From positions 498,501-562,500 of the forward strand of contig NC_091874.1 of assembly GCF_019399895.1 (NCBI RefSeq): a stretch of 64,000 nt of DNA, given 5' to 3'. Source of the stretch: Cardiocondyla obscurior (taxonomy: Eukaryota > Arthropoda > Insecta > Hymenoptera > Formicidae). Positions 26,361-39,946 of the stretch are shown here, piece after piece; the stretch's first letter is position 1; every line of letters begins with the position of its first letter. Below the pieces are notes generated by a model, which saw only the letters and a program-made list of their open reading frames with translations, searched no databases and had not been told where the DNA came from. The position numbers and the translations under genes are program-made.

Positions 26361-27309
26361 TTAATTAAAATTATACTGCATAAAAAAGTAATTAAAAAAA
26401 TTAATACATACAATATAAAAATAATGATATCTCTTTCAAATTAAATCTTGTAAAATAATTGTAATAAATTAATGTACGGAAGTAATAGACAGTTTTCTTT
26501 TATAATTGTTTAAATCGATAATACATACAAAATATACAGGCTTAACTTAACAAGTTATATGGAGGAAAGAATATATTGTGGATATAACGAAGAGATTTGG
26601 TACTCTTATTTATAGAGTTGTAGCGCGTTTTACAAAATTACGTATTACAATTAACATAATAAAAATTACATATAAATAAAGAACTTCGTAAAATGGATTC
26701 TTATAAAATGACCGCGTTAATTAATTAATATACAAGTGAGATTTAAAAAATACTTAACTTAAATTACATATTTCATATAATAAGTTATACTTCAAACAGT
26801 TGCAGCAAAGTCATCTAATTTTAAAATCTCGCCTAAGAAATTTATAATAAGAATTCAATATATTTTATTATTTATATCAGAGCATATAGAGCGTATTTAT
26901 ATAGCATTACGCGAAATATATTAATATATTAATTTATATTAATACATTAATATGAATATAACGTAATATATTTGGTATTAATATGCCTTTGGATTTTAAT
27001 TATCAAGTATCTTAATTATTTACTATACTTAGTGAATTGATGGCAAAAATAAGAGACTGATAAATTATTTTATATTTGCCAAACTATCTCAGAAAGAGAA
27101 GCTTCTGAATAATAATTTTTATTTATAAGATTTCATAAATGTATTAATTTTTTATTATATGAAATTACCTAATGCATCATTCAATCTCTGCCATCAACTG
27201 ATATTAATGAATTCAACGTAGATACACATTTATTGTATTTGTACAATAAATCGTAACGCGTCTTGCGTATTTTACTATGGAGGTAGATATTCGATAATGC
27301 AATAAGAGT
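26361..27309. other. intergenic between convergent protease homologue and zinc transporter
   Basis: About 950 bases of very AT-rich DNA holding both 3' UTRs. AATAAA for the plus gene is at 26463-26468. TTTATT at 27229-27234 (AATAAA on the minus strand) serves the zinc transporter. Confidence 0.65.
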
Positions 27310-30300
27310 TCAAACAGTTGGTGCATTAACATGAGGATGCGGAACTTGGACGGAGTGGAACGATGTTGGATGCGAAGCGGGCAGTGATAACAAGTGTCCG
27401 CGCTCCATTTCATTCACTTCTTGTTGCTCTGTTCCTCCTATAGAGCCAGTCGAACGCGCCAGGCTATTACGCTGTCTGCACATGTATGGCGTCTCTCCAG
27501 GTGAAGGAGTTTCACGACCCTGTGTATTATTACGTAAGTTATCGTCTATAAATCTTATTTGCAGATCTTATCAGTAAGGCTAGATGGATAAAATTAAAAA
27601 AAAAAAAAAAATTAAATTTTATTACAATACAGATGATTGTCGTGACATGTGTTTCTTAAGAGTTCTTTTATCTCGTCACTTAAATGTAAAAACAGGATAA
27701 TATGCACAATTTTAATTTTATATTGCCGACTGTATCCGATTATAAGCACATTTAAAATTTAAAAGATAATTTAAATTTTATTGTAAAAATATTCAGTTAA
27801 TTCTCCAAACGTTTTAAAGCAATTAAAAATTGATTAATATTTTTCTTGCAAATGGATATAACTGTACTTTTATATGGATGAAGTATAGAATTTAGGTTTC
27901 CAGATGTAGTAGATGAACTATCGCGATCTATAGTTGCGTTTGATTCTGATTTTATTCCTTCTAAACATTGTCCGACGTATTCTGATCTAGAATACTTAGA
28001 TGAAGAACTTATATCTCTTTCCATGATATACTAAAGAACCAAAGAATATATGGATGATAAATAATACAAAAACGCAAAATTTGTAATATTGTACTTACTT
28101 GTTTGGAAGGACCACAGCACGTTGCATGATTGCACGGCTTATCAGTCTTTGGGCAGTCCAACACACAATCTTCCGTCGGAGTCTCTTTAATTTCGCTATT
28201 AGAATGGTACTAGAGAAGAAAAAAAAAAAATATATAAATATTAAAAAATTTATGTTTGAATCATTATCATAAGCTAAGAGATTAAAGTTGTGATTCGAAA
28301 ATGATTCAGAGAACATTCACTTTACGCATCATTGACGCTGAACAAAAGATCGTGTATTAACTTCATGTTACGTGTGTGACTCACTGATTTTTTAAACACA
28401 ACTTGTGATTACTTACAATTAAAAATGTTTTTTTTTTTTTTTATATCAAAAATTTCTGTTTTAACGTTTGCATACGCTTAAGTATGCACGCAAACTTTAA
28501 AAGTTTTTTATTTTTATTTTTACTTACATCGATAAATTCTGGTTGAATAGTGGTCGAGTGTATACCCTCATTATGGAAAAATTCTTTAACTTGTTCGGCA
28601 ATTTTCATATATTCAGAAAGATTTCTACATCTTATATGTGCGCTAGCTATAATACGATCACCTGCCAATTGCCACACATGAAACTCATGTACGGCTAATA
28701 CACCGTCTACATTCTCCAACAAACGTTGCTGTATAGCATCGACCTGTTATGAACAAATTTATAAATCTGACAATGCAAATATAAATATATCTTGCGTTTT
28801 AAAAACCTTATCACACGCCTCATTACCTGAATATGTGTTGGCACAGTTTGCAATAGAATTAAAGCTGATTCTTGAAGTAACGGCCATACTGAACGCAGAA
28901 TGAGAATGACTAATAAAAGCGAGAGTGCAGGATCGATGTAAAATCTATACGAGACAAATAAAATAAACTTTACATTTACATTTTGAATAAAAAAAAAAAA
29001 ATCTGTAGAATATATAAAAATGCAGGGTGATTCACCTATATTTCCATTTGGTCAGCCACACAATTAGGGCTGATACAATTACAATGACGGACCCTAACGC
29101 ATCAGAAAGTACATGAAGAAATACTCCTCGCATGTTCATCTGACTTGCATCGTGCGAATGGCCATGCGCTCGTTTTACTTGGGGTGTGGAAGGTCTATAA
29201 GCTTCGTCGTTTTCATTATCGTCTGTGCCCACCAAGGTGCTTAGCCTATTGTGACTTCGGGATATACCATGCGAGTGGCCATGACCACTTCCATGTTCTA
29301 TAATAATTGCACTTATAAATATCTATCATATATAGTGATAAAGTTGATTGGTTTTATCTATGATATACGATACATGATATAGAAACCGATTAAATTTAGA
29401 AGAAAGCAATATTAATTTGTCAAATTAATATGCTTTATAAAATTCAATAAAATAATAAAGCTTCACCGATAACATTAACAATGTTCGTTGAATTAAATAT
29501 TTTCTAGATATTTAATTTCAGAGAATCTCGTATAAATAAGATAATAAAACTAATATATTAGATATTATCGACATCTCTTCCCGTTAGAAAATGTTTTAAT
29601 ACGTTGTAGAATTTTTTTTTTCCCCAATCACAAGATATAAATCTATTGCAACAATTATATTTACAAAAGTCTTTTACTTCAAATCTTGCTGCGTTAATAC
29701 GTTTGCTCAGTAGAGTAGTACACATTTAATAATTAATTTCTCTTTATCTCGACTGAAGACAAAATCTCTTGAAACCAATAATAAGATAATATTGCAGCAA
29801 TGTTGAACAAAGAACTTGATATGCAAACAGTAATTTAAAGATATACAATACAGTTATCCATTATCATAATTAAGATATTACGATATCGCGCGTAGATTAC
29901 GCCCGAAAGATAATTGTGATATAGAATATGAATAAAGTACTTGGGAAATGTCTAGGGTAAAAAAGAAGTAGAGTGAAAATTAGCAGTGGAAAGTATCGTG
30001 TACTTATTAATCTGGCGACGCGATACTCACCGTGGAATAAACATAAACCTATTACGTTCACCAGCAAGCCAAGCGCGCCAACTCCAACGAGCAGTTTAGC
30101 CTCATGTATTTCCTCTACCTCGATAAATCTTTTACACGCTTCCACGGTAATACTAAAGCATAATGCGACCAAGAACACAGCGTTTACCAATGCTCCTAAC
30201 ACCTCGGCTCTGGCCCAGCCGAAGGTGTTCTTAGACCATTTCTTCGGTGACATCTGCAATATAAAAAGCTTGTAAGTAATTGATATAATAATTAAATGAG

Positions 30301-30512
30301 TACACGGATAAAATATAATAAACAATAGTTCTCACTTTCACCGAAAGAAATGCTACCACCAAAGCAGCCACGTCTGATAACATGTGAAAACTATCAGCTA
30401 TTAAAGCCATTGAGTTGGTGACATAGCCAACTACAATTTCGACTAAGAAGAATAAAGCTGTTAGCCATAACATTGTCAGAAGACGACACTTCTTCCCCGT
30501 GTAGCGACCCAT
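27310..30512 (-). CDS. Zinc exporter of the ZnT1 type (SLC30A1; fly ZnT63C-like)
   Basis: Seven exons give 438 residues: 30336-30512, 30031-30253, 29036-29297, 28827-28944, 28528-28743, 28099-28209 and 27310-27519. The cation diffusion facilitator fold is clear. Helix 2 carries HMLSD (its His and Asp are part of the Zn2+ site). A His-rich cytoplasmic loop has HGSGHGHSHG and AHGHSHD. Helix 5 carries HVLSDALGS (second His/Asp pair). The C-terminal domain has VLAVHEFHVWQL. Members export cytosolic Zn2+ in exchange for protons, ZnT1 at the plasma membrane. The Cys-rich tail (CVLDCPKTDKPCNHATCC) matches ZnT1-type proteins. A 234-base in-frame exon at 27797-28030 offers a different C-terminus. The start is the first Met of the membrane region. 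AATAAA is at 27229-27234 (minus). Confidence 0.93.
27797..28030 (-). CDS. alternative terminal exon of the zinc transporter
   Basis: An acceptor (TTTAG) at 28031-28035 opens a phase-0 reading frame that continues directly from the 28099-28209 exon. It adds 77 residues (YIMERDISSSSKYSRSEY...) before a stop at 27797-27799. A minus-strand AATAAA lies only ~15 bases downstream (27777-27782). Ser-rich, no domain recognised. It would replace the 27310-27519 exon. Use in vivo is inferred from splice phase and poly(A) placement only. Confidence 0.55.
   Translation of the reverse strand, partial: YIMERDISSSSKYSRSEYVGQCLEGIKSESNATIDRDSSSTTSGNLNSILHPYKSTVISICKKNINQFLIALKRLEN
29298..30030 (-). other. 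intron 2 of the zinc transporter
   Basis: About 730 bases of AT-rich intron. No exon or element recognised. Confidence 0.6.
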
Positions 30513-33500
30513 GGTGTCTGTGCGAATCTGAAAAAACAAAGAAAAGTAGAGTGCTACGAAGTACCTGGCGCTGCGTGCCTCTCTACGAAGTGATCTCTTC
30601 GCAAGGAGCAGTTTCTAATAATACATATTTATTTTTACATTACAGGCCCTTTGAAGGCCTGTGAACACTAAGTTTACGCGCCGCTTTGCAAAATAAGAGA
30701 AGGTGATGTACCAGATCAGACGACGTGCGAAGCACTGAAAAGCGGTTCTTGAAGTGAAAATTAACGGAAATTTGTCACAACGATGAGGGCTCTCTGCGGA
30801 TGTCGTTTCGGAGGACGCGTGGCAGGGGACTGCTTCATTCGAAGGACCCGCCCGCTCGAGGACGAGGACGCGTTCCCGCGAATCGTGGCGCGTTAGAACG
30901 AGCGCTTACCCGCGTGCCATAGATCGGGGAAACGGGCGGGTGAGGAAAAGAAGAAAACGGGATGTGAATCACGGCGGAACGGCGAGGAAGGCCCGTGATT
31001 CATCGCGCGAAAAAAAAGAGAGAGAACGCGAAAGCCTAGGAAGCACCGGGGCGCGTCGGCGAGAGACGACGAGCCCGGCTCGCGGCGAAAATTCTCGATG
31101 TGTGTCAAAGTGGACGCGGAGAAACGGCAGAGCGTCGACTTTACCGACCTCGGGCACGTCCGAACGAATATCTGTGTCGGCACGGGGATTAATTTTAATC
31201 CCGGTCGCGCTCGTTTTCATCCCCTTCCGCGGCTCTAACCGCGTCCAGACTGAAGTTGATCGCGATACAAAAAGACACACGTTGCGTCATAGAATTAAAT
31301 ATTTTACTATCAATCAACGATGCAAAGTTTGTATAGCTGCTCGCTTTCTTTTCCTTTTGACTTTGAAGACAACATAGAAACGAATACCATTTTTCGCCCT
31401 CGACGAGAGTGTAAATAAACTTTGACTTTCCAATAATTAAAGAACGTAAAAAGAATTAATTAAACCGAGTTTAAAGTTCGTCTACGTAGGTGATCTACAT
31501 AGAATCGGGGATTAATACCGCCAAGTTTTTTTAGAATTTCATAAATATACATACAGGGACTCGTCATGTGGAATGCGTTCGCACGCGCGCGTGAATGATA
31601 CACACCTTTTGAGAGAATAGCTGATAATAATCGACGATTTTCGGTTATCATCGAGTCCAAGCGAGTCGCTGAAGATTAATCCTCGGTGCCGATGGTATCC
31701 GAGCATTCCGAGTGACGCGGAGGATAGAGGGAGAGGGAAGAGGAGGAAAAAAAAAAGGGGTGCGTTCGTTGCACTCACCTGGCGAGAGGGAATTTGTCGT
31801 GCCCGTTCGCCGTGATTGCCCTCGAAACCCTGTCGACTGTATTAAGCGACGCTAATCGCGGAGAACGTCTCTAGACATGTTACGTCCGCGCGCGATCACG
31901 CGTTTGCATCGTCGTGCGCGTCACTGGGAGGCACGGACAACAAGGCACACGACACGAACCGACGATGAACCGCGACGCCCATGGCTAGACTCAAGTTCCG
32001 TTCCGTTCCGAACTGGACTGATCGCTCTTTCCCGTACGCCGCACGTCGCGATAAACCGGGCGTCCGAGGAACGCTGACTCGCGTTCGGAAAACTCTGTCG
32101 CGGCACCGTCTCCGCGGTCGAGAGACGAGTGAAGTGAAGTGAAGTGACTCGTCGACTTGACGACCAATCGCGCGCTGTTAGGTTAGGTTAGATACCTGAC
32201 TCGCACCAGTCGCACCCGCTGCACTTCAACTTCTGCGCACTTGCACCCTCTCGATGATCTTCATCTCTTTCCGCTTTGGGCGCTCGGGGCATCCATCTCG
32301 CTTCGGATATAGAATTTATTATAGCTAGGATGACGTTTTTTTGTCAATCTTGTCCTTGGTATAAAATCAAAGTTGCGCACGGTTATTCGATTGCTGACGA
32401 TCAAGTTTTTTTTTGGCGGTTTTGACTTCCGCAACATTAAATTTTCTACTTATTAATATAAATATACACATGATGTAAAACCAATTAAAATTAGAAAATA
32501 ATAACTTGAAAATGTAAGAAACAATTCAGATCTTTTAAGAAAGTCTCTAAGCGAGATGTTGCGTGTTTCTAATAAAGGCATAATTAATAGAGGCAGGCAA
32601 TCCTTGAAACAATAAATGGAATGTATAATGGCTTAAATTGAAGTAATTTCTCAATTGTCATCTCGCATACATAACAATTATTACCATGAGAAATCTCTGT
32701 AATGCTATTAAATACTCTGAAACATTTTAAAAGGATCCTATAATACTTATTGCGTCTAGCGCATTTCCTAAATATCGAGTTCTTAATTTTAACATATTTC
32801 TAATATTGCTCAGCTTAGATTGTCGAGGAACATCACGCCACGCATTTCGCAAACATTGTAATATACATATACATATAGCGAGAGTTGTATCTTTATTATT
32901 TCAAATATTTGTAGCACAGGCACAATACGTTCAGCTCCCGAATAAATTCGGGATCGATCATCAATCGGTCTAATCGTCAGACATATGTAATGCCACATGT
33001 TCTCAACGACGCGTTCAAGAAAATGTTTACTATGCGGAAAAACGTAATCTCTTTCTCTTTTTTTTTTTTTTCCCCCAATTAATGCAATTCCGCAGCGGTT
33101 TCGATATCTTATGCGTGATATCTCGTGTAAAAAGTTTACAAATAAAAGAACGTACACTTGAAGATCGGAAGATTTCATACGTATACAAAATCGGATACTT
33201 AAACAACATAAGTACGTATTAAAGCTACAAAAGTTTTGCGTATTTTCAGTAAACTAAACGGAACGTTACGTATGGTGACCATTTAACTCGGCAGTGGTAC
33301 AACTTATTATTTCTTATCGATATTAACTTTCAGAAACGTGTATAAATTTTTTTACATCGTTTTGAAATAGCGATTAAGAAACACATATATTGCTCACAAG
33401 TAATAATTAAAAAAACTAAAGAAAAAGTAACTTTTAAGAAGCAACTGATAAATGCATTTCCAATGAGGAATATATAATATAAACGCACTCCTGCATGTGT

Positions 33501-36054
33501 GAAAGACATAGTATATATATATATATATATATACACACAAAATGTAAATTACAAAGTTTATAACGAAAACAAAAATTTATCTTGTTAAAACGTTTGACGT
33601 TTCTCGTCTCGATTTTTTAAAGTCAGTCTAAAAGTACAATATTTGTATTTGTGTATCTAAAACTCGATCGTTTTCGAAGCATTATATACTTTTTCGTATT
33701 TAATAAAATAATTATTACCTATTTTATTAAATAAAATAATAAATATATATTTAATTAAGTTACTTTCAGATTTTATATAATACAAATGAGAACGTCTTTA
33801 CATATAAAAAGAAGTTGTGACACTTGAATTTTCTTCTTCCTCTATTTTCACATTTATTGAGATCGATGTAAACGGCATCATGTTTACACGTTATTAATAT
33901 ATGTACATTAAACGTTTGAATATTTCTTTCTAGAAACAAAATTCGATGTTACCATCCATAGGATGGGACAAGTTACAAATTTCACATCAGAGTAAAAAAG
34001 TAGCACCGCACCCTAGAAACCAATGTATCAGAAAATCTCACGAAACTAAGCATAGGAAATTAAACTTATGATTACGATGTCGACCTACTTAATTTATTCG
34101 ATAAATGCCCGTTTTTACGAAAATGGCAGGATAAGAAACGAAGAATCTTAAACGTCTACAAACAAGCTTAAATTTACATTATGCGTATTTAACTTCATTA
34201 AAAGATAACAGTAATAGCGTGAATATAATGAGAGATTGGAACTGCAACCTATTTACAATAAAGATAATGACGTTTCTGACGATAGAAATTAAATAAAGAA
34301 ATGGAGTTTCTCATTTAACAACAATGAAAGAAAATGTTTCTCGTATGCGCTTTCTATCATGTGAGTACAAAAGTATAACGTTTCAAAATCTTAATATGCA
34401 TCTTCGTTGCAGGATTTATTATAATTTACTGATATTCTTTTCGTAAGATGTAAAAATAAATCTATAATTGTATTTTATATAGACGAAATATAATTTTCCT
34501 TTACATTTCATTTGGCGTTTTAGTTCAGAGAATAGTTGAAACGTATGCATTTTTATTAAGTCATTATAAGTAAAATGTGTAATTTTGGTTTCCATATCAA
34601 ATGTAAGCTGTTGTTTCACTTTTTCACTTTGCCGGATATTTTGCCTAGCTCTGTAATACCACTGCCGGGTTAAGGATGAACAGGATTCAGAGTACCATAC
34701 GTCTGAATTTGTTTGTTACAAAGTCACATTTATTATCTCGATTTAGCTATCTCAGCATTATCGATAATACGAATCTGGTAATTCTATATACAATCTACCG
34801 AAAAAGAAACGCAATAATCGGTAGTAATAGCAATAGCGTCTTTCAAATCTCTTCGAAATCTCCCTCAATCCCCCTCCCACCTTTCATTTACTTTCACCTC
34901 GTTGATATATTTTTCTTTTTTTTTTAATAAGTGTGCTGAAAAATCGGTATAAATGTAACCTACGAAAAGGAGTAATATTATCGCAATAATCGTTCAATTG
35001 TAGCTTAGACAAAATTTGGAAGAACTGTAACGCCGTTTTTTAAATCTTCTTTATATTTTCCTACTTCCTACTATTGCCAACGCTATTTTATCCGGTAGTT
35101 TTTTTTTTTTTCTTTTTTTTCTTTTTTAGAAAATCGAACGGATACTCGTTAAATAATACTATATCACGAGTACATGGTCGATTGAACATGTCACAGTTTA
35201 CAGCTCGAGCACCATATTTGGCTAATGTCAATAACAGTTAAAAGCAAATTGAAGAAATAAAATTTCGTCAAGTCTAAAATCACTACCCCATTTCTCCCTT
35301 TACTTCCCTCTCGTTTTCTGTCACGATTTGCTATCATTTACGCTACGTTGTGACGTTGTCGATAAACTTCGATTGATATTAAATACGATCTAATGCTAAT
35401 CACTTACATCTAGATCACTACAGTCGGGTATTATTAACGATGAGCGTTCAATTAGTTTAATCTCACTGCATCTTGCGATGTTGGCTACTACGGCACTTGA
35501 CTAATACTGATCCGCTGTTTTTCTTTTTCCTTTTTTCACTAAACTTCTAATACCTTACATGCTAGCATCACGTCTAACAATAAATTTAACTCGAACAATA
35601 GTTCTCTCTAATTTATCTACGATACCAGTCAAAAGTACATCACCTTTCGGATATTTAAGCACAACTTGTATGCCAACTGGCATTAAAGATGCTTAAAAAT
35701 CCTAAAGATGATATATTTTAGGCCGGTGCTGTATCAATATTTTCAACTGTCCTAGCGACCAACATCATGCACGAAAGAGCAGTAAAATTCGTTTATATAA
35801 AGTGCTACAGGTCTTCCACAATTTTTCTAAGATAAGTAATAATTACTTGGTAATAGTTTTGCTAACCAGCGACCGTCCGCCCTACTTGGCTTGGGCTGGG
35901 ATCGGGGAGACGCAGGGCGGCGGTATGGTACCTTTCTTTTTTTTTTCTTTTTTGATTGGTATCGATCTAAATCTAATATTTGGACGAAGTGCGAGGATGG
36001 GTCGTGCGTGCTTTTGCTTCCTAAATCGAGCGTGCGCAAGTTCTTATAATCTTT
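30513..36054. other. intergenic: zinc-transporter promoter side and Cdk14 3' side
   Basis: The first ~1.7 kb (30513-32230) is GC-richer, holds the zinc transporter 5' UTR/promoter, and includes a short GTTAGG run at 32177-32192. The rest (32.3-36 kb) is AT-rich and probably contains the long 3' UTR of the kinase gene. A small GC-rich island lies at about 35870-35935. No gene is called. Confidence 0.5.
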
Positions 36055-36149
36055 TTAACTTGTAGCCGTAAGCTTTACTTTCTTGTTTCCTTGACCAGAA
36101 TTACGATTTAATAATTCGTTAATAATTAATTTACTCGAATACGTATATT
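36055..36149 (-). CDS. candidate last exon of the PFTAIRE kinase gene
   Basis: A long pyrimidine tract on the minus strand (36150-36175) ends in CAAG. The following 95-base frame fits the phase left by the donor at 36654-36655, adds 31 residues rich in Lys and Asn, and ends at a TAA (36055-36057). I do not recognise this tail in relatives. Retention of the intron (stop at 36609) or another exon further left are alternatives. Confidence 0.35.
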
Positions 36150-36655
36150 CTTGAAAAGAAGAAGAAAAGGAATATTATTATTGCGTGTGTGAAAAGAATA
36201 GAGTGGCGGAAATCATGGAGCAGCCCTGAGAGAGAGCGAACAACGCATCTGGGAGTAGTGCATGTGCGCTTGTGTATCTGTGTGTTGTAAGTAATATGTT
36301 TGTGTGCATATGTTAAGTATACATGTATTTGTTAGTTGTGTCATGTGCGCGTGAGGGTATGTGCGTGCACTCGCGCGCATACACCCACACGTATGAACCT
36401 CACGAGGATGAATGTTTCACTCAACATGTTAAATTGCAAATTTACTTATAATATACTCATTTAACGTTTGCTTTAACCTCAAGTCTTAAGAGTCGTGTGA
36501 CGCGAATCCGTGCACCCGTGCCTCGAGTTTGTATACAAGTGACAACCTTCTACGCTGAATATCGACACTTCTGCAACAAAACAGATTGCCACGTGAGACA
36601 CAGATGTTTCACGACATATGCAACGATATGCTGGGTGGAATTATACAATACTTAC

Positions 36656-39600
36656 CATCAGGTAATTCATATAGTTTCCTAGGAAGAGAGGTGAAATAAG
36701 GATGTCGTAACGCTTCCTCCGCTCCTATCCGTTGATCGGGATTCAGCTGCAAGAGCGACGACGCCATACTATCACCCTCGGCGATGTCGTAAAGCCGGGG
36801 AAACGAGAGTCCCAGTTTCCGCGGCGGATAAAATATCAGTCTATGCGCCTTATACCCGGGCAGATGCGTGACACCTGGCCAAGTTTCCTCCGTAGGTGTG
36901 CCCAACACTTTAAATATCTTATCGAGCTGGTCGTACGTACAGCGTACACCTGGGAATGTCGGTTCACCAGTTAACATTTCCACAAATATGCAACCTACTC
37001 CCCACATGTCGAGCGAGGTCGAGTACTCTGTGGAACCTAAAAGAACGTCGGGCGGTCTGTACCACAAGGTCACGACTTCGTGTGAGTACGTATGCGATGG
37101 CACAGATTTGGCCCTTGCCAGCCCAAAGTCTGCCAATTTAAGTTCTCCTATTTCACTGATTAATAAATTCTGGGGCTTTACATCTCTGTGCAGTACTCTC
37201 CTAAAATATGAAATAACATAAATTAATCGATGCGATTATCAAAATAATTAAAATTGAATATTATATATTTATAATTACCTGCGATGACAGTATGCTAGTC
37301 CTCTCAATAATTGAAAAAGAAACAATTTAACATTACGTGGATCCAGTCCTCCGTTTCCGCTTCCATACCTTTCCATATATTGCGATAGATCGGTGTGAAC
37401 GTATTCAAACACGAAGGTGAGCGTCTCGCGGGTATGAATGATATCGTGTAAAGTCACGATATTGCTATGTTTTAACTCTTTGAGGAGACTTGCCTCGCGA
37501 ATGGCAGTAAACGGAGCTCCTTCCTCCTCTTGCAGTCTAATTTCTTTAAGAGCCACCACTTGATTAGTGAGATGGCTATAGCCTTTGAACACTGTGGCAT
37601 ATGATCCCTCTCCTAACTGCTCCAGTTTTATATAAGCTTCGGATTTACCAAACGGCGAATCTCCCTGTTGAGACAAATTGAGATTAGTACATACCATTAA
37701 AAAAAAAAAAAAAAAACAAATACGTATGTATTATAATATTACCCCAAAAGCGGAGAATCGTTTAGTTCTTCTAGGTTCTGGACCAAGGAAAACTTCAGAT
37801 TTCGGCCGCGGTGGACGTCTGGGCCGCAAAATTACCCTAGCTTCCTCCCGTATATCTTCATCGAGAAGCTTCGAATCGCTAGAAACCGAAAGCTGCCGAT
37901 GCACCCTCTCGTGATCGCCCACACCTGTCCATTCTGTGACAGTCCAATTTTCGATGAAAATTCCTTATGTGTGAAAGTTAATTATTAAATGTTAAAAATT
38001 AAATTATTTTACAAACGTCGTGCATTAATTATATTTGTAAGATAAAAAAAGTATTGGCTAAAACTTTTGTTTGCATATCAAACTGCATTATCTTACCATA
38101 ACGACGATCTTTATCCGCAGGTATGTTGCCATTCGGCTCCAAGCGGTCTAGGAACTCCTCAGAATAACCATTATATGGCAATTGACCTCTAGTTGCAGCA
38201 TCATCAGCCTCTTCTTTTGATATAGCTAAATAATTAAAAAAAAAAAAAAACAAAAAATAATTTTTTTGTATATTTCCATTAATTGTATCCGACTAACAAA
38301 CAAATTATGATTTAATTGTTTCAGCTATTCAATAAATACAAATGTTTTCACTCTTATGTTAATGTAAAAGTATTTATTTGCACAAAAAGTACTTACAAAG
38401 CCGTCCAAAGCTGTGACTGAGACGTTTCTTTAGTTTTTGCACTCTGCTAAGAGCACCACCCTTCTTTTCCCGCATTGTCACAGGCCCTGCACATAATAAA
38501 CGCAATATTTTTAACAACCATTTAAAATATCAAGTGTAAGTTGAGACAGCATGACATCATAACAGAAGGCCAAGAACATCAGAGTAATTCAGATATAACA
38601 GACCATTATGATGACATCATACGCTCTGTTATGCCGGTGCTCTTTAATAAAGATGATAGACGTATATGCATCGCATTCCTCTCAAATGACAATGCGAGGA
38701 ACTTGATACAAAAAAATGTAGGCTAAAAAGAATTATATTATGCAATAAACAATAAAAAAAAAAAAAGAAAAGAAGGAAAGAATAGAAATCTGTTTCTTTT
38801 TCGGATAACATCTTAAAGACCCTCCCAGCAGCACAGTATAAACAGAGCAGGGTCCTGACTCTTTCTCAATCAACGAGTTATAAATGTCAAAACTCATATC
38901 TCGCTCCCCTTACAAGTAATGGTGCTCAATGAATGGAGTAACTTTACACAGCGGGGTCTCTCAGACTGGAATGATGTAATTCATTCTGAATTCAGATGAT
39001 TCATCAATCTACGATATGGAAGGCAGCAGATTTTCACAAAAGACGTGTATTCTTGGGTACACCTTCCAAGTGCCAGTTCCTTGAAACTGGTTGACTATCA
39101 CGTTTCTTGGAAGCGAGTCGCGTAACAAAGCGAGCTCTCGCAGAGCGCTCACCATCGTGATAAAAAGTTTGAAACTGCCGTATGTGTGCGGCACATAACA
39201 CGCCATTCAGTCACACGGACGTGCACGCACACGGGCACGATGCAATTGTGCACATACGCACACATGCTGCTCGTGCATACAGGTAGTTACAGCGCAGAGG
39301 GGGGTCAACGAACTAATATACATTAGTTTCGCGCGCCGAATAACGAATCTCAGGAGCGAGGTGTCGAAAGCAAAGACGTGTTAAAGGCGTGAGATCGCAT
39401 TGGTCTCGAGGCAAGCCACGTTGATCTTCGCTGCATGGAGACGCGAGTCTCACGATCAAGATTGATAAGCGACGTCACGGGATGAGTAAGAGAAACGTTT
39501 TCATTTCTGTCCGCTCGAATTGCATCCTGAAGCACTGTCCGTATACGTGCACGCGTGCACACATACGAGACACATGTACACGTGAGCGCGCGGGGGCCCC

Positions 39601-39946
39601 CAGAAAGAGGGAATTATTTCCATTTTCTTTCTTTCCCCCTTCCTTTTTTCTATTACTCCTGCTCCTCTCCGTGCTCCGCGTCCTCCCGTCTCTGCAATCC
39701 TGGAACGGAACTCCCTTTATCTCATTCTCTCTCTCCGTTGCACACAGGCACAGGCACACGCACGCACGCACGCACGCACACACACGTTCCTTCTATCTTT
39801 ATCTTCCCCGCCTCTTGCGCGCACGCGAAAGCGACCGGGAAATAAGGAAACGACGAGCCGGGACATCGCCGGGAAAAGGTAGATGCGCGCAGAGACTTAC
39901 CCTCTTTGCTCTTGGAGGCGGTTGAGCCCTTATCCTGACAGTACAT
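36656..39946 (-). CDS. Eip63E: Cyclin-dependent kinase 14 / Eip63E (PFTAIRE kinase), C-terminus unresolved
   Basis: Six exons join in frame: 39901-39946, 38397-38486, 38097-38225, 37743-37924, 37279-37664 and 36656-37200 (459 complete codons; the last exon ends at a GT donor). Residues 1-149 are a Ser/Lys/Arg-rich N-terminal extension. The kinase domain starts near residue 160 with GEGSYATV (ATP loop) and Lys189. The cyclin-binding helix reads PFTAIRE (200-206), the hallmark of Cdk14/15 and fly Eip63E. HRDVKPQN (catalytic loop; many CDKs have Leu where this has Val), DFG and a CDK-type activation segment follow. The domain is complete through the LYELPD motif. Cdk14 pairs with cyclin Y at the membrane and phosphorylates LRP6/Arrow in Wnt signalling. 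Met in the second exon (MREKKGG) could start a shorter form. It shares a promoter region with Psa. Confidence 0.95.
38487..39900 (-). other. intron 1 of the PFTAIRE kinase gene
   Basis: About 1.4 kb; AT-rich on the left, GC-richer and CA/CG-repeat-rich on the right (a CACG/CA run at about 39746-39786). Small ORFs at 38541-38726 (+) and 39009-39206 (-) have no recognisable features. Confidence 0.55.

Noticed and set aside
32177..32192. GTTAGGTTAGGTTAGA, resembling the insect telomere repeat
   Set aside because: Fewer than three units, in the upstream region of the zinc transporter. Such short runs are common near arthropod promoters and give no evidence of an interstitial telomere. A shorter CTAACCTAAC at ~46616 is similar.
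35890..35942. TCGGGGAGACGC and a following GGTACCTTTCTTTT, similar to the two hairpin elements near Psa
   Set aside because: Only a 12-base identity and no inverted-repeat arms. Not enough to call a third copy.
38541..38726. 61-codon plus-strand ORF in the kinase intron
   Set aside because: No recognisable features, no splice partners, and length compatible with chance.
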